The notes: generated by a model not told the origin, from the sequence alone. 64,000 nt of DNA from Flavobacteriales bacterium (GCA_947500875.1 CANMUN010000004.1:19455-83454), one strand, 5' to 3'; positions 1-12,050 are shown, numbered from the stretch's first letter. Translations and numbers: made by a program.

Positions 1-755
1 TCATTGCTGAAATTGGTAAATCCTTTGAGGCAGGTAACTTGATTAAGTTGGTGTTAGAGTTGATTATTTTTGCATTGATTATTCTAAGTGTTATCCTCAT
101 TGTGCAGGGAGTGAGAAGGATTCCACTCAATACTGCCAAAGGTGTAGTAGGTAACCGTTCAGTTGTGGCTCAGCAAACGAGAAACTATCTGCCATTGAAG
201 GTTAACGCAAGTGGGGTAATGCCGATCATTTTTGCTCAAGCCATTCTTACGATTCCCATGACCATTTTCTTGAGCGCTACAGATCCTAAAAATCAGGGCG
301 GCATAATTCAACGCATTTTGAGCGACCCTTATGGTTTATGGTACAACGTTATTTTAGTGGTAATGATCGTTGTGTTTACCTACTTCTATACGGCCATCAT
401 GATCAATCCTCGAAAGATTTCCGAGGATTTAAAGAAGAGCGGTGGTTTTATTCCGGGGGTTAAACCCGGCGAGGATACCGCGAACTATATCGATAACCTT
501 ATTACACGAATCACTTTTCCTGGATCCTTGTTTTTGGCGGCTATTGCCATTATTCCGGCAATCGCTAAAATCGCGGGAGTCAACGATTCGTTTGCGATGT
601 TTTTTGGAGGCACTTCCTTGTTGATCATGGTTGGGGTGGTGTTGGATACGGTACAGCAGATTGAAACGTATCTCCTTAACCGCCAAATGGACGGTTTGAT
701 GGATGGCACCAGGGTTCGTGGAAGAAGAGGAGCAAATGAATTATCCGGATTTTAA
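1..755 (+). CDS. secY: Protein translocase subunit SecY, C-terminal part (5' end outside window)
   Basis: The open frame runs without a stop from base 3, so the gene begins upstream of the window; about 250 C-terminal residues are visible. SecY is the channel of the Sec translocon in the inner membrane. The visible part shows alternating hydrophobic segments and basic loops, the cytoplasmic loop with [14 protein letters not shown] followed by a PG-rich stretch, and the tail [12 protein letters not shown] typical of bacterial SecY. It is followed after 2 bases by infA, the usual order in Bacteroidota ribosomal operons. Identity is secure; the length of the whole protein cannot be judged. Confidence 0.97.
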   Translation, partial: IAEIGKSFEAGNLIKLVLELIIFALIILSVILIVQGVRRIPLNTAKGVVGNRSVVAQQTRNYLPLKVNASGVMPIIFAQAILTIPMTIFLSATDPKNQGGIIQRILSDPYGLWYNVILVVMIVVFTYFYTAIMINPRKISEDLKKSGGFIPGVKPGEDTANYIDNLITRITFPGSLFLAAIAIIPAIAKIAGVNDSFAMFFGGTSLLIMVGVVLDTVQQIETYLLNRQMDGLMDGTRVRGRRGANELSGF

Positions 756-757
756 CC

Positions 758-976
758 ATGGCTAAACAAACCTCCATAGAACAAGACGGAACGATTTTGG
801 AAGCACTTCCAAATGCAATGTTTCGAGTGGAATTGCAAAATGGGCATGTAATAACGGCACATATTTCTGGAAAAATGCGGATGTTTTACATTCGAATTCT
901 TCCAGGAGATAAAGTAAAAGTGGAGATGTCTCCATACGATTTAACCAAAGGACGTATTTCGTTCAGATATAAGTAA
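758..976 (+). CDS. infA: Translation initiation factor IF-1
   Basis: This 72-residue protein has the normal IF-1 length and is a single S1-like OB fold. IF-1 binds the ribosomal A site during initiation. The N-terminus [19 protein letters not shown] and the C-terminal GRISFRYK are diagnostic, as is the central [13 protein letters not shown]. The ATG lies 2 bases after the secY stop, so it is part of the same transcript, followed by rpmJ and the S13/S11/S4/alpha/L17 block. Confidence 0.98.
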   Translation: MAKQTSIEQDGTILEALPNAMFRVELQNGHVITAHISGKMRMFYIRILPGDKVKVEMSPYDLTKGRISFRYK

Positions 977-986
977 ATAAAACAAA

Positions 987-1103
987 ATGAAAGTAAGAGC
1001 ATCCGTTAAGAAAAGAACTGTAGATTGCAAAATCGTTAAGCGCAAGGGAAAGGTTTATGTGATCAATAAGAAGAATCCTAAATTAAAACAACGACAAGGT
1101 TAA
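987..1103 (+). CDS. rpmJ: 50S ribosomal protein L36
   Basis: A 38-residue gene reads [20 protein letters not shown] and ends PKLKQRQG. L36 is the smallest protein of the large subunit. Length, lysine/arginine content and the KVRASVKK start and KQRQG end identify it. Zinc-binding L36 uses three Cys and one His; here only Cys14 remains and the later positions are non-ligand residues, so this is the zinc-free form. It sits 10 bases after infA and 10 bases before rpsM. Confidence 0.97.
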   Translation: MKVRASVKKRTVDCKIVKRKGKVYVINKKNPKLKQRQG

Positions 1104-1113
1104 AAATTAAAAT

Positions 1114-1488
1114 ATGGCACGTATTGCAGGTATAGATTTACCCAAAAATAAGCGAGGAGTTATTGGTTTAACGTACATCTACGGAATAGGTAGAAGTACA
1201 TCCAAAAAAATCCTTACATCAAACGGAATCGATGAAAACGTCAAAGTTCAAGATTGGAACGATGATCAACTTTCAGCCATTCGTAATTCTGTGAATGAAA
1301 TAAAGACCGAAGGCCAGCTTCGTTCGGAAATTCAGTTGAATATCAAGCGTTTGATGGATATCGGTTGCTATCGCGGCATTCGCCATAGATCAGGACTGCC
1401 TTTGCGTGGACAGCATACGAAGAATAATTCAAGAACTAGAAAAGGAAAAAGAAAAACAGTTGCCAACAAGAAAAAGGTAACTAAATAA
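1114..1488 (+). CDS. rpsM: 30S ribosomal protein S13
   Basis: The 124-residue product starts [19 protein letters not shown] and contains the central [20 protein letters not shown] block and a basic tail, all standard for S13. S13 sits in the head of the small subunit and contacts the P-site tRNA and the large subunit. Length is normal for Bacteroidota. It lies between rpmJ and rpsK with short spacers, so it is co-transcribed and not separately promoted. Confidence 0.98.
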   Translation: MARIAGIDLPKNKRGVIGLTYIYGIGRSTSKKILTSNGIDENVKVQDWNDDQLSAIRNSVNEIKTEGQLRSEIQLNIKRLMDIGCYRGIRHRSGLPLRGQHTKNNSRTRKGKRKTVANKKKVTK

Positions 1489-1498
1489 TACGTAGAAC

Positions 1499-1885
1499 AT
1501 GGCAAAATCGAATCAAAAGAAAAAGAAGAATGTAAAGGTAGAGGCAGCCGGAGAAGCTCACATCCAGGCTACTTTCAATAACTTAATCATTTCACTAACC
1601 AATAACGCTGGTCAGGTAATTTCTTGGTCTTCCGCAGGTAAAATGGGGTTCAAAGGCTCTAAGAAAAATACCCCGTATGCAGCACAATTAGCCGCAGAAG
1701 ATGCTGCAAAAGAAGCACACGATTTTGGCCTTCGCCGTGTTCGTGTATACGTTAAAGGTCCAGGAGCTGGCCGAGAATCTGCCATTCGTTCCTTGCACAA
1801 TGCAGGAATTGAAGTTACCGAAATTGTGGACGTTACTCCACTACCGCACAACGGTTGCAGGCCTCCGAAAAGAAGAAGAGTATAA
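1499..1885 (+). CDS. rpsK: 30S ribosomal protein S11
   Basis: This 128-residue protein has a lysine-rich N-terminus, then the S11 fold with [20 protein letters not shown] and the C-terminal [13 protein letters not shown] signature. S11 shapes the platform of the small subunit near the mRNA exit. It starts 10 bases after rpsM. A 60-base gap with a clear hairpin separates it from rpsD, longer than the other spacers in this operon. Confidence 0.98.
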   Translation: MAKSNQKKKKNVKVEAAGEAHIQATFNNLIISLTNNAGQVISWSSAGKMGFKGSKKNTPYAAQLAAEDAAKEAHDFGLRRVRVYVKGPGAGRESAIRSLHNAGIEVTEIVDVTPLPHNGCRPPKRRRV

Positions 1886-1900
1886 TTAGTAATATAAACC

Positions 1901-1931
1901 AGTCATCGAAGGAATGCCTTAATTCATGACT
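1901..1931 (+). promoter_or_regulatory. Hairpin in the rpsK-rpsD spacer (possible S4 control site)
   Basis: AGTCAT at 1901-1906 pairs with ATGACT at 1926-1931, and AAGG at 1909-1912 pairs with CCTT at 1917-1920 across an AATG loop, leaving an asymmetric internal loop. No T-run follows, so it is not an intrinsic terminator. It lies 14 bases before the rpsD start. S4 is known to repress its own operon in other bacteria by binding a leader structure; a similar role here is inference from position only. Confidence 0.45.
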
Positions 1932-1945
1932 TAATCTAAAATAGA

Positions 1946-2554
1946 ATGGCAAGATATAGAGGACCAAAAACAAAAATTGCTCGACGCTTCAGAGATCCAA
2001 TCTTTGGACCTGATAAAGCGCTGGAGAGAAGAAACTACGGACCAGGACAACATGGTCCAGCAAAAAGGAGGGGCGGAAAACAATCGGAGTACGCCATTCA
2101 GTTGGGTGAAAAACAAAAAGCAAAATATACGTACGGTATTTTGGAAAGACAGTTCGCCAATATGTTCGAGAAAGCATCTCGAATGAAAGGAATCACGGGT
2201 GAAAATCTATTGCAGCTTTGCGAAACCCGATTGGATAATACCGTGTATCGTTTAGGAATTGCGCCTTCGCGCAGAGCTGCACGTCAATTGGTAACGCACC
2301 GCCACATTGTGGTAAACGGGGAGGTAGTCAACATTCCCTCGTATCAGTTGCGCCCAGGTGATTCTGTGGGGGTAAGGGAAAAATCCAAATCCTTAGAAAC
2401 CATTGTTTTATCCTTGAATGCATCTCCAAACCGTTTTGAATGGTTGGATTGGGATAACGCAACCTTTTCAGGTAAATTAATCAACCTTCCTGCTCGAGAG
2501 TTGATTCCAGAAAACATCAGGGAGCAGTTGATTGTCGAATTGTATTCTAAATAA
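1946..2554 (+). CDS. rpsD: 30S ribosomal protein S4
   Basis: A 202-residue S4 with N-terminus [20 protein letters not shown] and an S4 RNA-binding domain around residues 93-155 ([24 protein letters not shown]). S4 is a primary 16S rRNA binder that nucleates small-subunit assembly and often represses its own operon. The Cys residues that bind zinc in some S4 proteins are absent from the N-terminus. It is preceded by a hairpin and followed after 11 bases by rpoA. Confidence 0.98.
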   Translation: MARYRGPKTKIARRFRDPIFGPDKALERRNYGPGQHGPAKRRGGKQSEYAIQLGEKQKAKYTYGILERQFANMFEKASRMKGITGENLLQLCETRLDNTVYRLGIAPSRRAARQLVTHRHIVVNGEVVNIPSYQLRPGDSVGVREKSKSLETIVLSLNASPNRFEWLDWDNATFSGKLINLPARELIPENIREQLIVELYSK

Positions 2555-2565
2555 TTTGTAAAGTA

Positions 2566-3558
2566 ATGGCTATATTAAATTTTCAAAGACCAGACAAAGT
2601 AGTAATGCTCCATTCGGATGCATTCAATGGAGAGTTTGAGTTCCGTCCCCTAGAGCCTGGCTATGGAATTACTATTGGTAACTCATTAAGAAGAATCCTG
2701 TTGTCTTCGCTTGAGGGATATGCAATTGCTTCCATCCGTATTGAAGGTGTGGACCATGAGTTCAGTACCATGAAAGGGGTGGTTGAAGACATCACCGAAA
2801 TTATCCTAAACCTAAAGCAAGTTCGTTTCAAGCAACAAATTGATTCCGTCGATAGCGAGAAGGTGTTTCTTTCGGTTCAAGGACAAACAACCCTAACCGC
2901 AGGGGATATCGGTAAATTTACCAACGGGTTTCAAGTCTTAAATCCAGACCTGTTGATTTGCAACATGGATACTTCCGTTAAATTTGAAATGGAACTGAAC
3001 ATTGTCAAAGGAAGAGGTTATTACCCGGCAGAAGAGAACAAAACCGAAGATGCTCCATTTGGAACCATTTTTATTGATTCCATTTTTACTCCCATCAAAA
3101 ACGTTCAATATGCTGTTGAGAATTACCGCGTTGAACAAAAGACGGATTATGAAAAATTGGTTTTCAACATTACTACCGATGGTTCGGTTCATCCCAAAGA
3201 CGCGTTGAAGGAATCAGCAAAGATTTTAATTCAACACTTCATGTTGTTCTCCGATGAGCGAATGACGCTGGACACCGAAGTACGTCAAGAAGTAGAAGAA
3301 TTTGATGAAAGCTCTTTGCACATGCGCCAATTGCTTAAAACGAAATTGGTGGATATGGACCTTTCCGTTAGAGCCTTGAATTGCTTGAAGGCGGCTGAAG
3401 TTGAAACCTTGGGTGAATTGGTTTCGTTTTCGAAATCGGATCTTTTGAAATTTAGAAATTTTGGAAAAAAATCCTTAACTGAATTAGAAGATTTGGTCGA
3501 CAGTAAGAACCTTACCTTCGGAATGAACGTAGCAAAGTATAAACTTGACAAAGACTAG
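2566..3558 (+). CDS. rpoA: DNA-directed RNA polymerase subunit alpha
   Basis: The 330-residue product has the alpha N-terminal dimerisation domain (roughly 1-230, with the [17 protein letters not shown] motif) and a C-terminal domain with helix-hairpin-helix residues near 265-320 ([33 protein letters not shown]). Alpha assembles the polymerase and its C-terminal domain contacts upstream DNA and activators. It keeps the normal place between rpsD and rplQ, and the length is typical. Confidence 0.98.
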   Translation: MAILNFQRPDKVVMLHSDAFNGEFEFRPLEPGYGITIGNSLRRILLSSLEGYAIASIRIEGVDHEFSTMKGVVEDITEIILNLKQVRFKQQIDSVDSEKVFLSVQGQTTLTAGDIGKFTNGFQVLNPDLLICNMDTSVKFEMELNIVKGRGYYPAEENKTEDAPFGTIFIDSIFTPIKNVQYAVENYRVEQKTDYEKLVFNITTDGSVHPKDALKESAKILIQHFMLFSDERMTLDTEVRQEVEEFDESSLHMRQLLKTKLVDMDLSVRALNCLKAAEVETLGELVSFSKSDLLKFRNFGKKSLTELEDLVDSKNLTFGMNVAKYKLDKD

Positions 3559-3577
3559 TCGTTTAAAGACTTAAGAC

Positions 3578-4339
3578 ATGAGACACGGTAATAAATTAAA
3601 CCACTTAGGTAGGAAATCAGCTCATAGAAAAGCGATGATTTCTAACATGGCCTGTTCGCTAATAGAACACAAGCGAATCACTACAACGGTAGCAAAAGCA
3701 AAAGCACTTCGGGTGTTTGTTGAACCGATTTTGACCAAATCAAAAACCGATTCTACGCATTCGCGAAGGGTTGTTTTCTCGTATTTGCAAAACAAGGACA
3801 TCGTTTCGGAATTGTTCCGCGAAGTTGCTCCTAAAATTGCCAATCGAAATGGAGGATATACCCGAATCATTCGTACGGGTTTTCGTTTGGGAGACAATGC
3901 CGAAACATGCATGATTGAATTGGTTGATTTTAACACCCTTTATACGAAAGAAGATACCAAGAAGACAACACGTCGCTCAAGAAGAGGCGGAGGCGCTAAA
4001 GCTAACCCGGCTGTTGAGTCAAATGCTGAACCCATTGAAGATGCAGTTGTGGTAGATACTGCAGAGGAAACTGCGGCATCAGCGGATGAAGTGGTGGCCG
4101 TTGCTGAGGATTCATCAGCAGCAGAAGAAACCGTTGCCGTTGAGGAAACTCCGGTAGCAGAAGAAGTAGTTGAAGAAGCTCCAGCAGAAGCTGAGGTTGT
4201 TGAGGAAACTCCGGTAGTAGAAGAAACGCCAGCCGTTGACGATTCGTCAACAACGGAAGGAACAGCGGAAGCTGAGAATTCAGATGCTAACGAAGCAGCA
4301 TCGGATACCTCAGAAGAAGATCCTTCAAAAGAAGCATAA
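3578..4339 (+). CDS. rplQ: 50S ribosomal protein L17 with long acidic C-terminal extension
   Basis: Residues 1 to about 125 are a standard L17 ([39 protein letters not shown]). L17 lies near the exit of the ribosomal tunnel. The protein then continues for about 125 residues rich in Glu, Ala, Val and Thr, with repeats of the type VEETPVAEE, to a total of 253 residues. Many L17 proteins are about 120 residues; Bacteroidota ones are often longer, but this acidic tail is large. The DNA shows a 60-base-period duplication inside the tail. It is the last gene before the operon terminator. Confidence 0.97.
   Translation: MRHGNKLNHLGRKSAHRKAMISNMACSLIEHKRITTTVAKAKALRVFVEPILTKSKTDSTHSRRVVFSYLQNKDIVSELFREVAPKIANRNGGYTRIIRTGFRLGDNAETCMIELVDFNTLYTKEDTKKTTRRSRRGGGAKANPAVESNAEPIEDAVVVDTAEETAASADEVVAVAEDSSAAEETVAVEETPVAEEVVEEAPAEAEVVEETPVVEETPAVDDSSTTEGTAEAENSDANEAASDTSEEDPSKEA
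4139..4225 (+). repeat. Imperfect direct repeat inside the rplQ tail
   Basis: The string GTTGAGGAAACTCCGGTAG occurs at 4139 and again at 4199, exactly 60 bases apart and in frame, followed in both copies by nearly identical AGAAGAA sequence. The copies encode VEETPV units of the acidic L17 tail. This looks like tail growth by in-frame tandem duplication. Confidence 0.85.
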
Positions 4340-4356
4340 TAATTCCTATTGTTGAT

Positions 4357-4386
4357 AAAAAAGACGGCCTTTGGTCGTCTTTTTTT
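4357..4386 (+). terminator. Intrinsic terminator of the ribosomal protein operon
   Basis: AAAAAAGACGGC pairs with GTCGTCTTTTTT around a short loop (4369-4373), followed by a T-run. It starts 17 bases after the rplQ stop and ends the long operon. Confidence 0.9.
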
Positions 4387-4418
4387 TGTTTATAGCAATC
4401 TTGAACGGATGAAGCATG

Positions 4419-4426
4419 TAACTTTG
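4419..4426 (+). promoter_or_regulatory. Putative carA promoter, -7 element
   Basis: TAACTTTG matches the Bacteroidota -7 consensus TAnnTTTG exactly and lies 12 bases before the carA ATG, just after the preceding terminator. A TTG 15 bases upstream could be part of the -33 element, though the spacing is short. Confidence 0.65.
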
Positions 4427-4438
4427 TGAAAAGAAGTT

Positions 4439-7273
<2,835 letters not shown>

Positions 7274-7326
7274 ACTTCGTATTGGTTTAGTCACTAATTT
7301 TAGGAAATTTTTAAAATTGACTTTAT

Positions 7327-7605
7327 ATGATACCGAAATCTGATCAAGAGTTTTTGTTCGAAGTAGGACAGCAAATCCGTAAGTTTCGTAAAAAAAGAGG
7401 CATGGCCCTGAAAGATCTTGCGGTGGTTGTTGGAATGGAGGCCTCCAATCTTTCTGTTATTGAAAACGGAAAATCTAATCCTCAGTTGTTGACGTACATT
7501 AAGATCGCAGCCGCTTTGGAATTACCCGCGAGGGATTTGTTTGATTTTCCTTTTAATTTCAAAGAATATACGCAAGTTTATACTCCAAGGAAGCACAAAT
7601 CTTAA
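7327..7605 (+). CDS. Small XRE-family helix-turn-helix regulator
   Basis: The 92-residue protein is almost entirely an HTH_3 (Cro/C1-type) domain: helix pair near residues 27-50 (LKDLAVVVGMEASNLSVIEN) and a conserved PQLLTYIKIAAALEL helix. No ligand-binding or oligomerisation domain follows, only a short tail with FKEYTQVYTPRKHKS. It is preceded by an AT-rich gap with TAATTTTA about 22 bases before the start, a weak promoter candidate. It converges with the dehydrogenase gene and the two ends overlap by 4 bases. The target is unknown. Confidence 0.85.
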   Translation: MIPKSDQEFLFEVGQQIRKFRKKRGMALKDLAVVVGMEASNLSVIENGKSNPQLLTYIKIAAALELPARDLFDFPFNFKEYTQVYTPRKHKS

Positions 7606-8492
7606 GGCTTGAAATTAGGGGAAATAACGAGTTCCTTGGTTCCGTGGGCCCAAGTATAGAACCCTTCCCCTGATTTTACCCCTTTTTTACCGGCCATTAC
7701 CATGTTTACTAACAGGGGGCACGGAGCGTATTTTGGATTACCGAAACCGTCATGAAGCACCTTTAAGATAGCAAGGCAAACATCCAAACCGATAAAGTCG
7801 GCTAGCTGTAAGGGCCCCATGGGATGAGCCATGCCTAACTTCATAACGGTGTCTATTTCTTCTACTCCAGCGACCCCTTCGTACAAGGTGTAAATGGCCT
7901 CGTTGATCATAGGCATCAATATACGGTTTGCAACGAAACCGGGATAATCGTTTACCTCAACAGGTACTTTTCCAAGCTTTGCAGAAGTTTCCATGATGCG
8001 GCTGGTTACTTCATCGGAGGTAGAGTAGCCTCTGATAATTTCTACCAATTTCATGACAGGGACAGGATTCATAAAGTGCATGCCAATTACTTGGTCGGGA
8101 CGGTTGGTAGCAGCGGCAATTTGTGTAATCGAAATGGAAGAAGTATTGGTGGCTAAAATGACTGAGGAATCAGTGTAAGCATCCAAATCTCGGAATATCT
8201 TAAGTTTTAAGTCGATGTTTTCGGTAGCCGCTTCGACGACTAAATCTACTCCTTGTACTCCTGTTTTTAAGTCTGTATGGGTGCTTAAATTCGCAAGAGT
8301 GGCTGTTTTTTCTGCATCCGTTAAGCTGCCTTTTGCGACTTGACGATCCAAGTTCTTCCCAATGTTAGCAATCGCCTTATCCAGCGCAGGTTGAGAAATA
8401 TCGATGAGTTTAACTGAGTAACCGTGTTGAGCAAAAACGTGAGCAATACCATTTCCCATGGTACCAGCTCCGATAACAGCAATGTTTTTCAT
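7602..8492 (-). CDS. 3-hydroxybutyryl-CoA dehydrogenase
   Basis: A 296-residue NAD-dependent 3-hydroxyacyl-CoA dehydrogenase. The start was set at 8492, where MKNIAVIGAGTMGNGIA opens directly with the Rossmann glycine motif; a longer frame adds 24 residues with no family match. Further marks are NTSSISI, HFMNPVPVMKLVEII (active-site His region) and the C-terminal helical domain with GMAHPMGPLQLADFIGLDVC. It oxidises 3-hydroxyacyl-CoA in fatty acid or butyrate-type metabolism; the chain length is not determined. It is divergent from the flippase gene, 48 bases away. Confidence 0.93.
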   Translation of the reverse strand: MKNIAVIGAGTMGNGIAHVFAQHGYSVKLIDISQPALDKAIANIGKNLDRQVAKGSLTDAEKTATLANLSTHTDLKTGVQGVDLVVEAATENIDLKLKIFRDLDAYTDSSVILATNTSSISITQIAAATNRPDQVIGMHFMNPVPVMKLVEIIRGYSTSDEVTSRIMETSAKLGKVPVEVNDYPGFVANRILMPMINEAIYTLYEGVAGVEEIDTVMKLGMAHPMGPLQLADFIGLDVCLAILKVLHDGFGNPKYAPCPLLVNMVMAGKKGVKSGEGFYTWAHGTKELVISPNFKP

Positions 8493-8527
8493 GTGGGCTT
8501 TAATTAGTAAGGCAAATATAATCATAC

Positions 8528-8535
8528 TATCTTTG
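8528..8535 (+). promoter_or_regulatory. Promoter -7 element, probably giving a leaderless transcript
   Basis: TATCTTTG fits TAnnTTTG and ends 5 bases before the flippase ATG at 8541. A start site a few bases after the element would fall at or next to the ATG, so the mRNA is expected to have almost no leader. Confidence 0.65.
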
Positions 8536-8540
8536 CGAGG

Positions 8541-9836
8541 ATGCCCCTTCAGCGAATTAAGCACTTTGCCAAAAGCGATGTTTTCAAGTCCTTCACGGTT
8601 TTGTTTTCAGGAACTTTGGCTGCTCAGGCCATCGGTTATGCAATTGCGCCTATCCTCACCCGTCTTTATTCCACAGCGGAGATGGGAGAAATGCTGTACT
8701 ATATGCGTTTGGTTTCGTTCATTGCTTCCATGGCAACCTTGCGATACGAAGCGGCTTTACCCCTTCCTAAGCGTGAAGACCATTCGTTTTTGCTATTCCG
8801 CTTCATTTACTTCCTCTCTTTTTGGATGCTGGTGTTTACTGCGAGCGTGCTTGTTCTTCTTACATGGATGTTTAATCTAATTCATTTTGAACCCTGGTTT
8901 TTAGGTTGCGTAATAGCGGGCACGGCTTCCATGATAATCATCAACGTAGGCACCAGCTGGGCTGTAAGGACGGGTTCTTATGGCTTGATTTCCCGACAAA
9001 AAATCATCAATTCATTGGTATCCAATGCTTTGAAGTGGGGGTTCTTTTTTCTAGCTTGGAGTTCGTTTGGTTTAATTTTAGCCACCATGCTCGGGTTTGT
9101 TCTTTCTGCCGCAGAGTTCGTTTGGGATTATCGCAAAACACATCGTCATTACCGTTCCATTTTTTCGCGAAAGAAAACTCGAGCAATACTACGGCAACAC
9201 AGGAAATTTCCGTTGTTGAATTTACCCCATGTCCTGTTGGATAACGGCAGGGACATGCTTTTGGCAACCTTTATTTTGAGTTCTTTCGATGCTTCTGTCT
9301 TTGGCGCATACGGACATGCGTATCAAATGCTACGCATCCCCTTAATGTTGATTGGAATTTCGATTGGGCAATTGTTCTATAGCCGTTCTTCTGAAGCCAT
9401 GCATCAAGGTAAACCGCTTCTACCCATCTTAACCAAAACGGTTTTCACCCTTTCCCTTATTTCGATGGTTCCGTTCACCGTACTATTCTTTTTTGGGACA
9501 GAAATCTTTGCCTTGGTATTTGGGGAACGATGGGCTGTTTCAGGAAGCTATGCCGAAACGATGTCGTTTTGGTTGATGATCAACTTTGTGTTATCGCCTA
9601 TTACGGCCTTACCCTTGCTATTAAACCGTCAAAAAGAAGCGTTGATGGTTGGCTTTGTAAGTGCGGTGCTTCAAATCGTACCTTTTTGGTTGTTCCCTCA
9701 ATGGTATGGTCATTCCAAGGAAACCTTCATGCTATGTTTGCAAGTTGTTTCTTATGCTCAGGCGCTTTGGTTGATTTTTGTACTCTACTTATATTACCGC
9801 TATACCTTAGCGGCCGACCGAAAAATAGCCTCGTAA
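8541..9836 (+). CDS. Polysaccharide flippase, Wzx/MATE-like
   Basis: A 431-residue integral membrane protein with about twelve hydrophobic segments. The N-terminal part, with SGTLAAQAIGYAIAPILTRLYS, is typical of the polysaccharide biosynthesis (Wzx/RfbX) family that flips lipid-linked oligosaccharides across the inner membrane. The ATG follows a -7 element by 5 bases. Its 3' end overlaps the convergent glycosyltransferase gene by 37 bases. It opens the polysaccharide locus, which supports the role, although exporters of other lipids share the fold. Confidence 0.88.
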   Translation: MPLQRIKHFAKSDVFKSFTVLFSGTLAAQAIGYAIAPILTRLYSTAEMGEMLYYMRLVSFIASMATLRYEAALPLPKREDHSFLLFRFIYFLSFWMLVFTASVLVLLTWMFNLIHFEPWFLGCVIAGTASMIIINVGTSWAVRTGSYGLISRQKIINSLVSNALKWGFFFLAWSSFGLILATMLGFVLSAAEFVWDYRKTHRHYRSIFSRKKTRAILRQHRKFPLLNLPHVLLDNGRDMLLATFILSSFDASVFGAYGHAYQMLRIPLMLIGISIGQLFYSRSSEAMHQGKPLLPILTKTVFTLSLISMVPFTVLFFFGTEIFALVFGERWAVSGSYAETMSFWLMINFVLSPITALPLLLNRQKEALMVGFVSAVLQIVPFWLFPQWYGHSKETFMLCLQVVSYAQALWLIFVLYLYYRYTLAADRKIAS

Positions 9837-10849
9837 ATTGACGTAAATTTATCGGCATTTACGCTTTTGGTCGCTTTTGAAACGATGATTTCACGGTTCT
9901 TTTTTATTACTTCAGGCACCGGAAGTTCTAGCCCGCGCTGAACCGCACTGCTGAGTGTTTCGCCTTCCTGACATATGATTCCATTCACGTTGTCTTCAAT
10001 CCATTCTCGGTTGGAGGGTAAATTGGATACGATCGGAATGCATCCATAGGCCATGGCTTCGAGGAGCGATATAGACGTTCCGTCACTTACGGGAATGGAA
10101 AGAAAAAAGCGGCTTCCCAAATAAAATGCTTGATTTTGTAGTGCATCAATATATCCCACAAAGCGCACGCGATGGGCAATTCCAAGGGTATGCACTTTTT
10201 CCTGAAGTACTTTTGTCATGCTGCCTTTTCCCGCGATGATTAATTCACCATCACCGGATTGGAGGTATTCTGCCATACCCTCTATGATTGTTTCTATTCG
10301 ATATAAGGGTTCATGCATTCGATTGGAATAGAATACCATGGGACGTTCGCTGGTTGGCGTAGCACTCAAATCTAAGTCCACCCCAAAATTCGCCTGAACG
10401 ACTTCCGTTTTTATACCTAGCTTACGGATGGCATCCACCATTTCCGCAGAATCGGCGGTAAGCACTTGTGCACTTTGAAGGCTTTTTCGCACCAACCAAC
10501 GGTGGAAGGGAGATTTGTTGGGGAGCATCAAAACATCGCTTCCCCAAGCGGTGAGCACCAATGGAACTTTGGAAACATTTGCCATTCCCGCGATAAAAGC
10601 ATAACTGTTCGCTTGATGCACATGGATGATGCTCGGTTGATAGTCACGAATGATGTGTTTCAGTTGGCGAATGGATCTCAAGACTTGAAAAGGGTTTTTC
10701 AAGGAAAACGAAACACGATCATAGGAAGCGAAGTCCACCGCATGGTCGCTCACCACAAGCACTTGATCGAAATAATTTCGAACCAAGTCCAAGTAATTCC
10801 TTAAATGTGCATTGCCAGCATTACTGCCGATCAAGAGCAGTTTTTTCAT
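9800..10849 (-). CDS. Glycosyltransferase family 4
   Basis: The 349-residue protein has a GT-B layout: an N-terminal half with IIHVHQANSYAFIAG and LTAWGSDVLMLP, and a C-terminal half with the GT4 nucleotide-sugar motif region (IIAGKGSM, VRFVGYID, SLLEAMAYGCIPIVSNL). The Glu in SLLEAMAYG corresponds to the conserved EX7E region. It transfers a sugar from an activated donor in polysaccharide assembly; donor and acceptor are unknown. Its start overlaps the end of the upstream polymerase gene by 29 bases, so the three minus-strand genes form an operon. Confidence 0.9.
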   Translation of the reverse strand: MKKLLLIGSNAGNAHLRNYLDLVRNYFDQVLVVSDHAVDFASYDRVSFSLKNPFQVLRSIRQLKHIIRDYQPSIIHVHQANSYAFIAGMANVSKVPLVLTAWGSDVLMLPNKSPFHRWLVRKSLQSAQVLTADSAEMVDAIRKLGIKTEVVQANFGVDLDLSATPTSERPMVFYSNRMHEPLYRIETIIEGMAEYLQSGDGELIIAGKGSMTKVLQEKVHTLGIAHRVRFVGYIDALQNQAFYLGSRFFLSIPVSDGTSISLLEAMAYGCIPIVSNLPSNREWIEDNVNGIICQEGETLSSAVQRGLELPVPEVIKKNREIIVSKATKSVNADKFTSIYEAIFRSAAKV

Positions 10850-12050
10850 GTGTGTTCAGTTTTCGCATTCCAAAGGCTACAAAAAATACAAAGAGAATTC
10901 CAATGGACCGCTCGGTAAGCGGGTTGTTCGTTAAGGCAGCCGTGAGGACGATCAAGGAAAATAAGATCATTCTTCGTTGGTGGATACCCTGAAACTTATC
11001 GAACAGCGATTTCAATGGAATCAGTAGTATCCCCAGGTAAAAAAACAATCCAAATAAACCGTAGCGCCACCACATTAACAGGTATTCATTTTCAGAATAA
11101 AGCCGATGTCGCACAAAGTAAGATTTATATGGACCATAACCAAACCAGGGTTTTGCTTGAATCATTTCCCAAAGCACTCCCCAAGTTTCCCAGCGGCTTC
11201 TCAAGGAATTCGATTGCATGGCCGAACCGTCAAGTAAACTGTCGCTGTACCCGTTGTATTGAAAGCACGAAGTGGACAACATCAAACCCATCCAATATAC
11301 CGCTGCAGTGATTAAGGGGATTTGCCATAGAGAAGCTCGGTTTCCTTCCTTGTAATAAACGAAAAGCAGGTAAGCGATGGCCGCCCCACAGGCCAACAAG
11401 GACGTTCGAGATTGGCACAGAAAAACCATCAATAAGGCACTAAAAAACCATGCTTTTGCTTTCCAAGAATTATCTTGAGGGATGAAAAATACCGCAAAAA
11501 ATAAAAACAATAGTGCGTTGCTGTTCGGATTTCCTAAGGTCCCCAGCATGCGCTTAACAGCAGGATTCCCCATGGAATCCTTACCAAAAAAGATCCAATG
11601 TTCGCTGCTGCCGTATACTTCCTGCAGCCAATGGTTGAAATTCAGAACGTCGAAAAAATGCATTAGGTTTATCGCTACGAGGCCAATAAAACTTGCTCGA
11701 ATGAATCCGGTGAAATCCAGGGTTGAGGCATAGGAGAACAGTAAAAAAAGACCGCCGAATTTTACGATTTTATACATTTCAAACCAGTCGTTCATTGCTC
11801 CCAACCGTCCGTTTACCGCGATGGGAACCAACATGTAGATTGCGAACAATCCGAGCCACATAAACCATCGATTTTTGGCCAGTTTTTTCAGTTGTGGTGC
11901 GATAAGTACGACGCCAAAGGGCCATAAAAAATCGGTGATTTGAAAGGCTGGAAGTTGTTTACTGAAGCGCAAATCGGGAATGACAAAGGCATCTAACAAC
12001 ACCAGGACTGCCAAGAAAAAGACCATCCTATGTTGAAGTCCAGGATTCAT
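10821..12050 (-). CDS. O-antigen polymerase/ligase-like membrane protein
   Basis: A 409-residue polytopic membrane protein. I place the start at 12050 (MNPGLQHRMVFFLAV), which overlaps the upstream acyltransferase end by 23 bases; a longer frame adds 29 polar residues inside that gene. The central region with NPNSNALLFLFF and QSRTSLLACG and the periplasmic loop with WETWGVLWEMIQAKPWFGYG match the Wzy_C/O-antigen ligase pattern. It would polymerise or ligate repeat units in the inner membrane. The exact activity (Wzy or WaaL type) cannot be decided. Confidence 0.85.
   Translation of the reverse strand: MNPGLQHRMVFFLAVLVLLDAFVIPDLRFSKQLPAFQITDFLWPFGVVLIAPQLKKLAKNRWFMWLGLFAIYMLVPIAVNGRLGAMNDWFEMYKIVKFGGLFLLFSYASTLDFTGFIRASFIGLVAINLMHFFDVLNFNHWLQEVYGSSEHWIFFGKDSMGNPAVKRMLGTLGNPNSNALLFLFFAVFFIPQDNSWKAKAWFFSALLMVFLCQSRTSLLACGAAIAYLLFVYYKEGNRASLWQIPLITAAVYWMGLMLSTSCFQYNGYSDSLLDGSAMQSNSLRSRWETWGVLWEMIQAKPWFGYGPYKSYFVRHRLYSENEYLLMWWRYGLFGLFFYLGILLIPLKSLFDKFQGIHQRRMILFSLIVLTAALTNNPLTERSIGILFVFFVAFGMRKLNTHEKTALDRQ

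Noticed and set aside
4002..4253. Minus-strand 83-codon frame rich in Leu, Gln and Pro
   Set aside because: It is the antisense of the low-complexity Glu/Ala repeats in the rplQ tail, which naturally gives a long open frame.
3578..4339. Repeats in rplQ considered as a CRISPR array or VNTR locus
   Set aside because: Only one near-perfect 60-base period exists, in frame with the protein and with no unique spacers; it is a coding repeat.
7297..7304. TAATTTTA before the XRE regulator as a promoter
   Set aside because: Only a loose match to the -7 element in an AT-rich gap; not listed as a feature.
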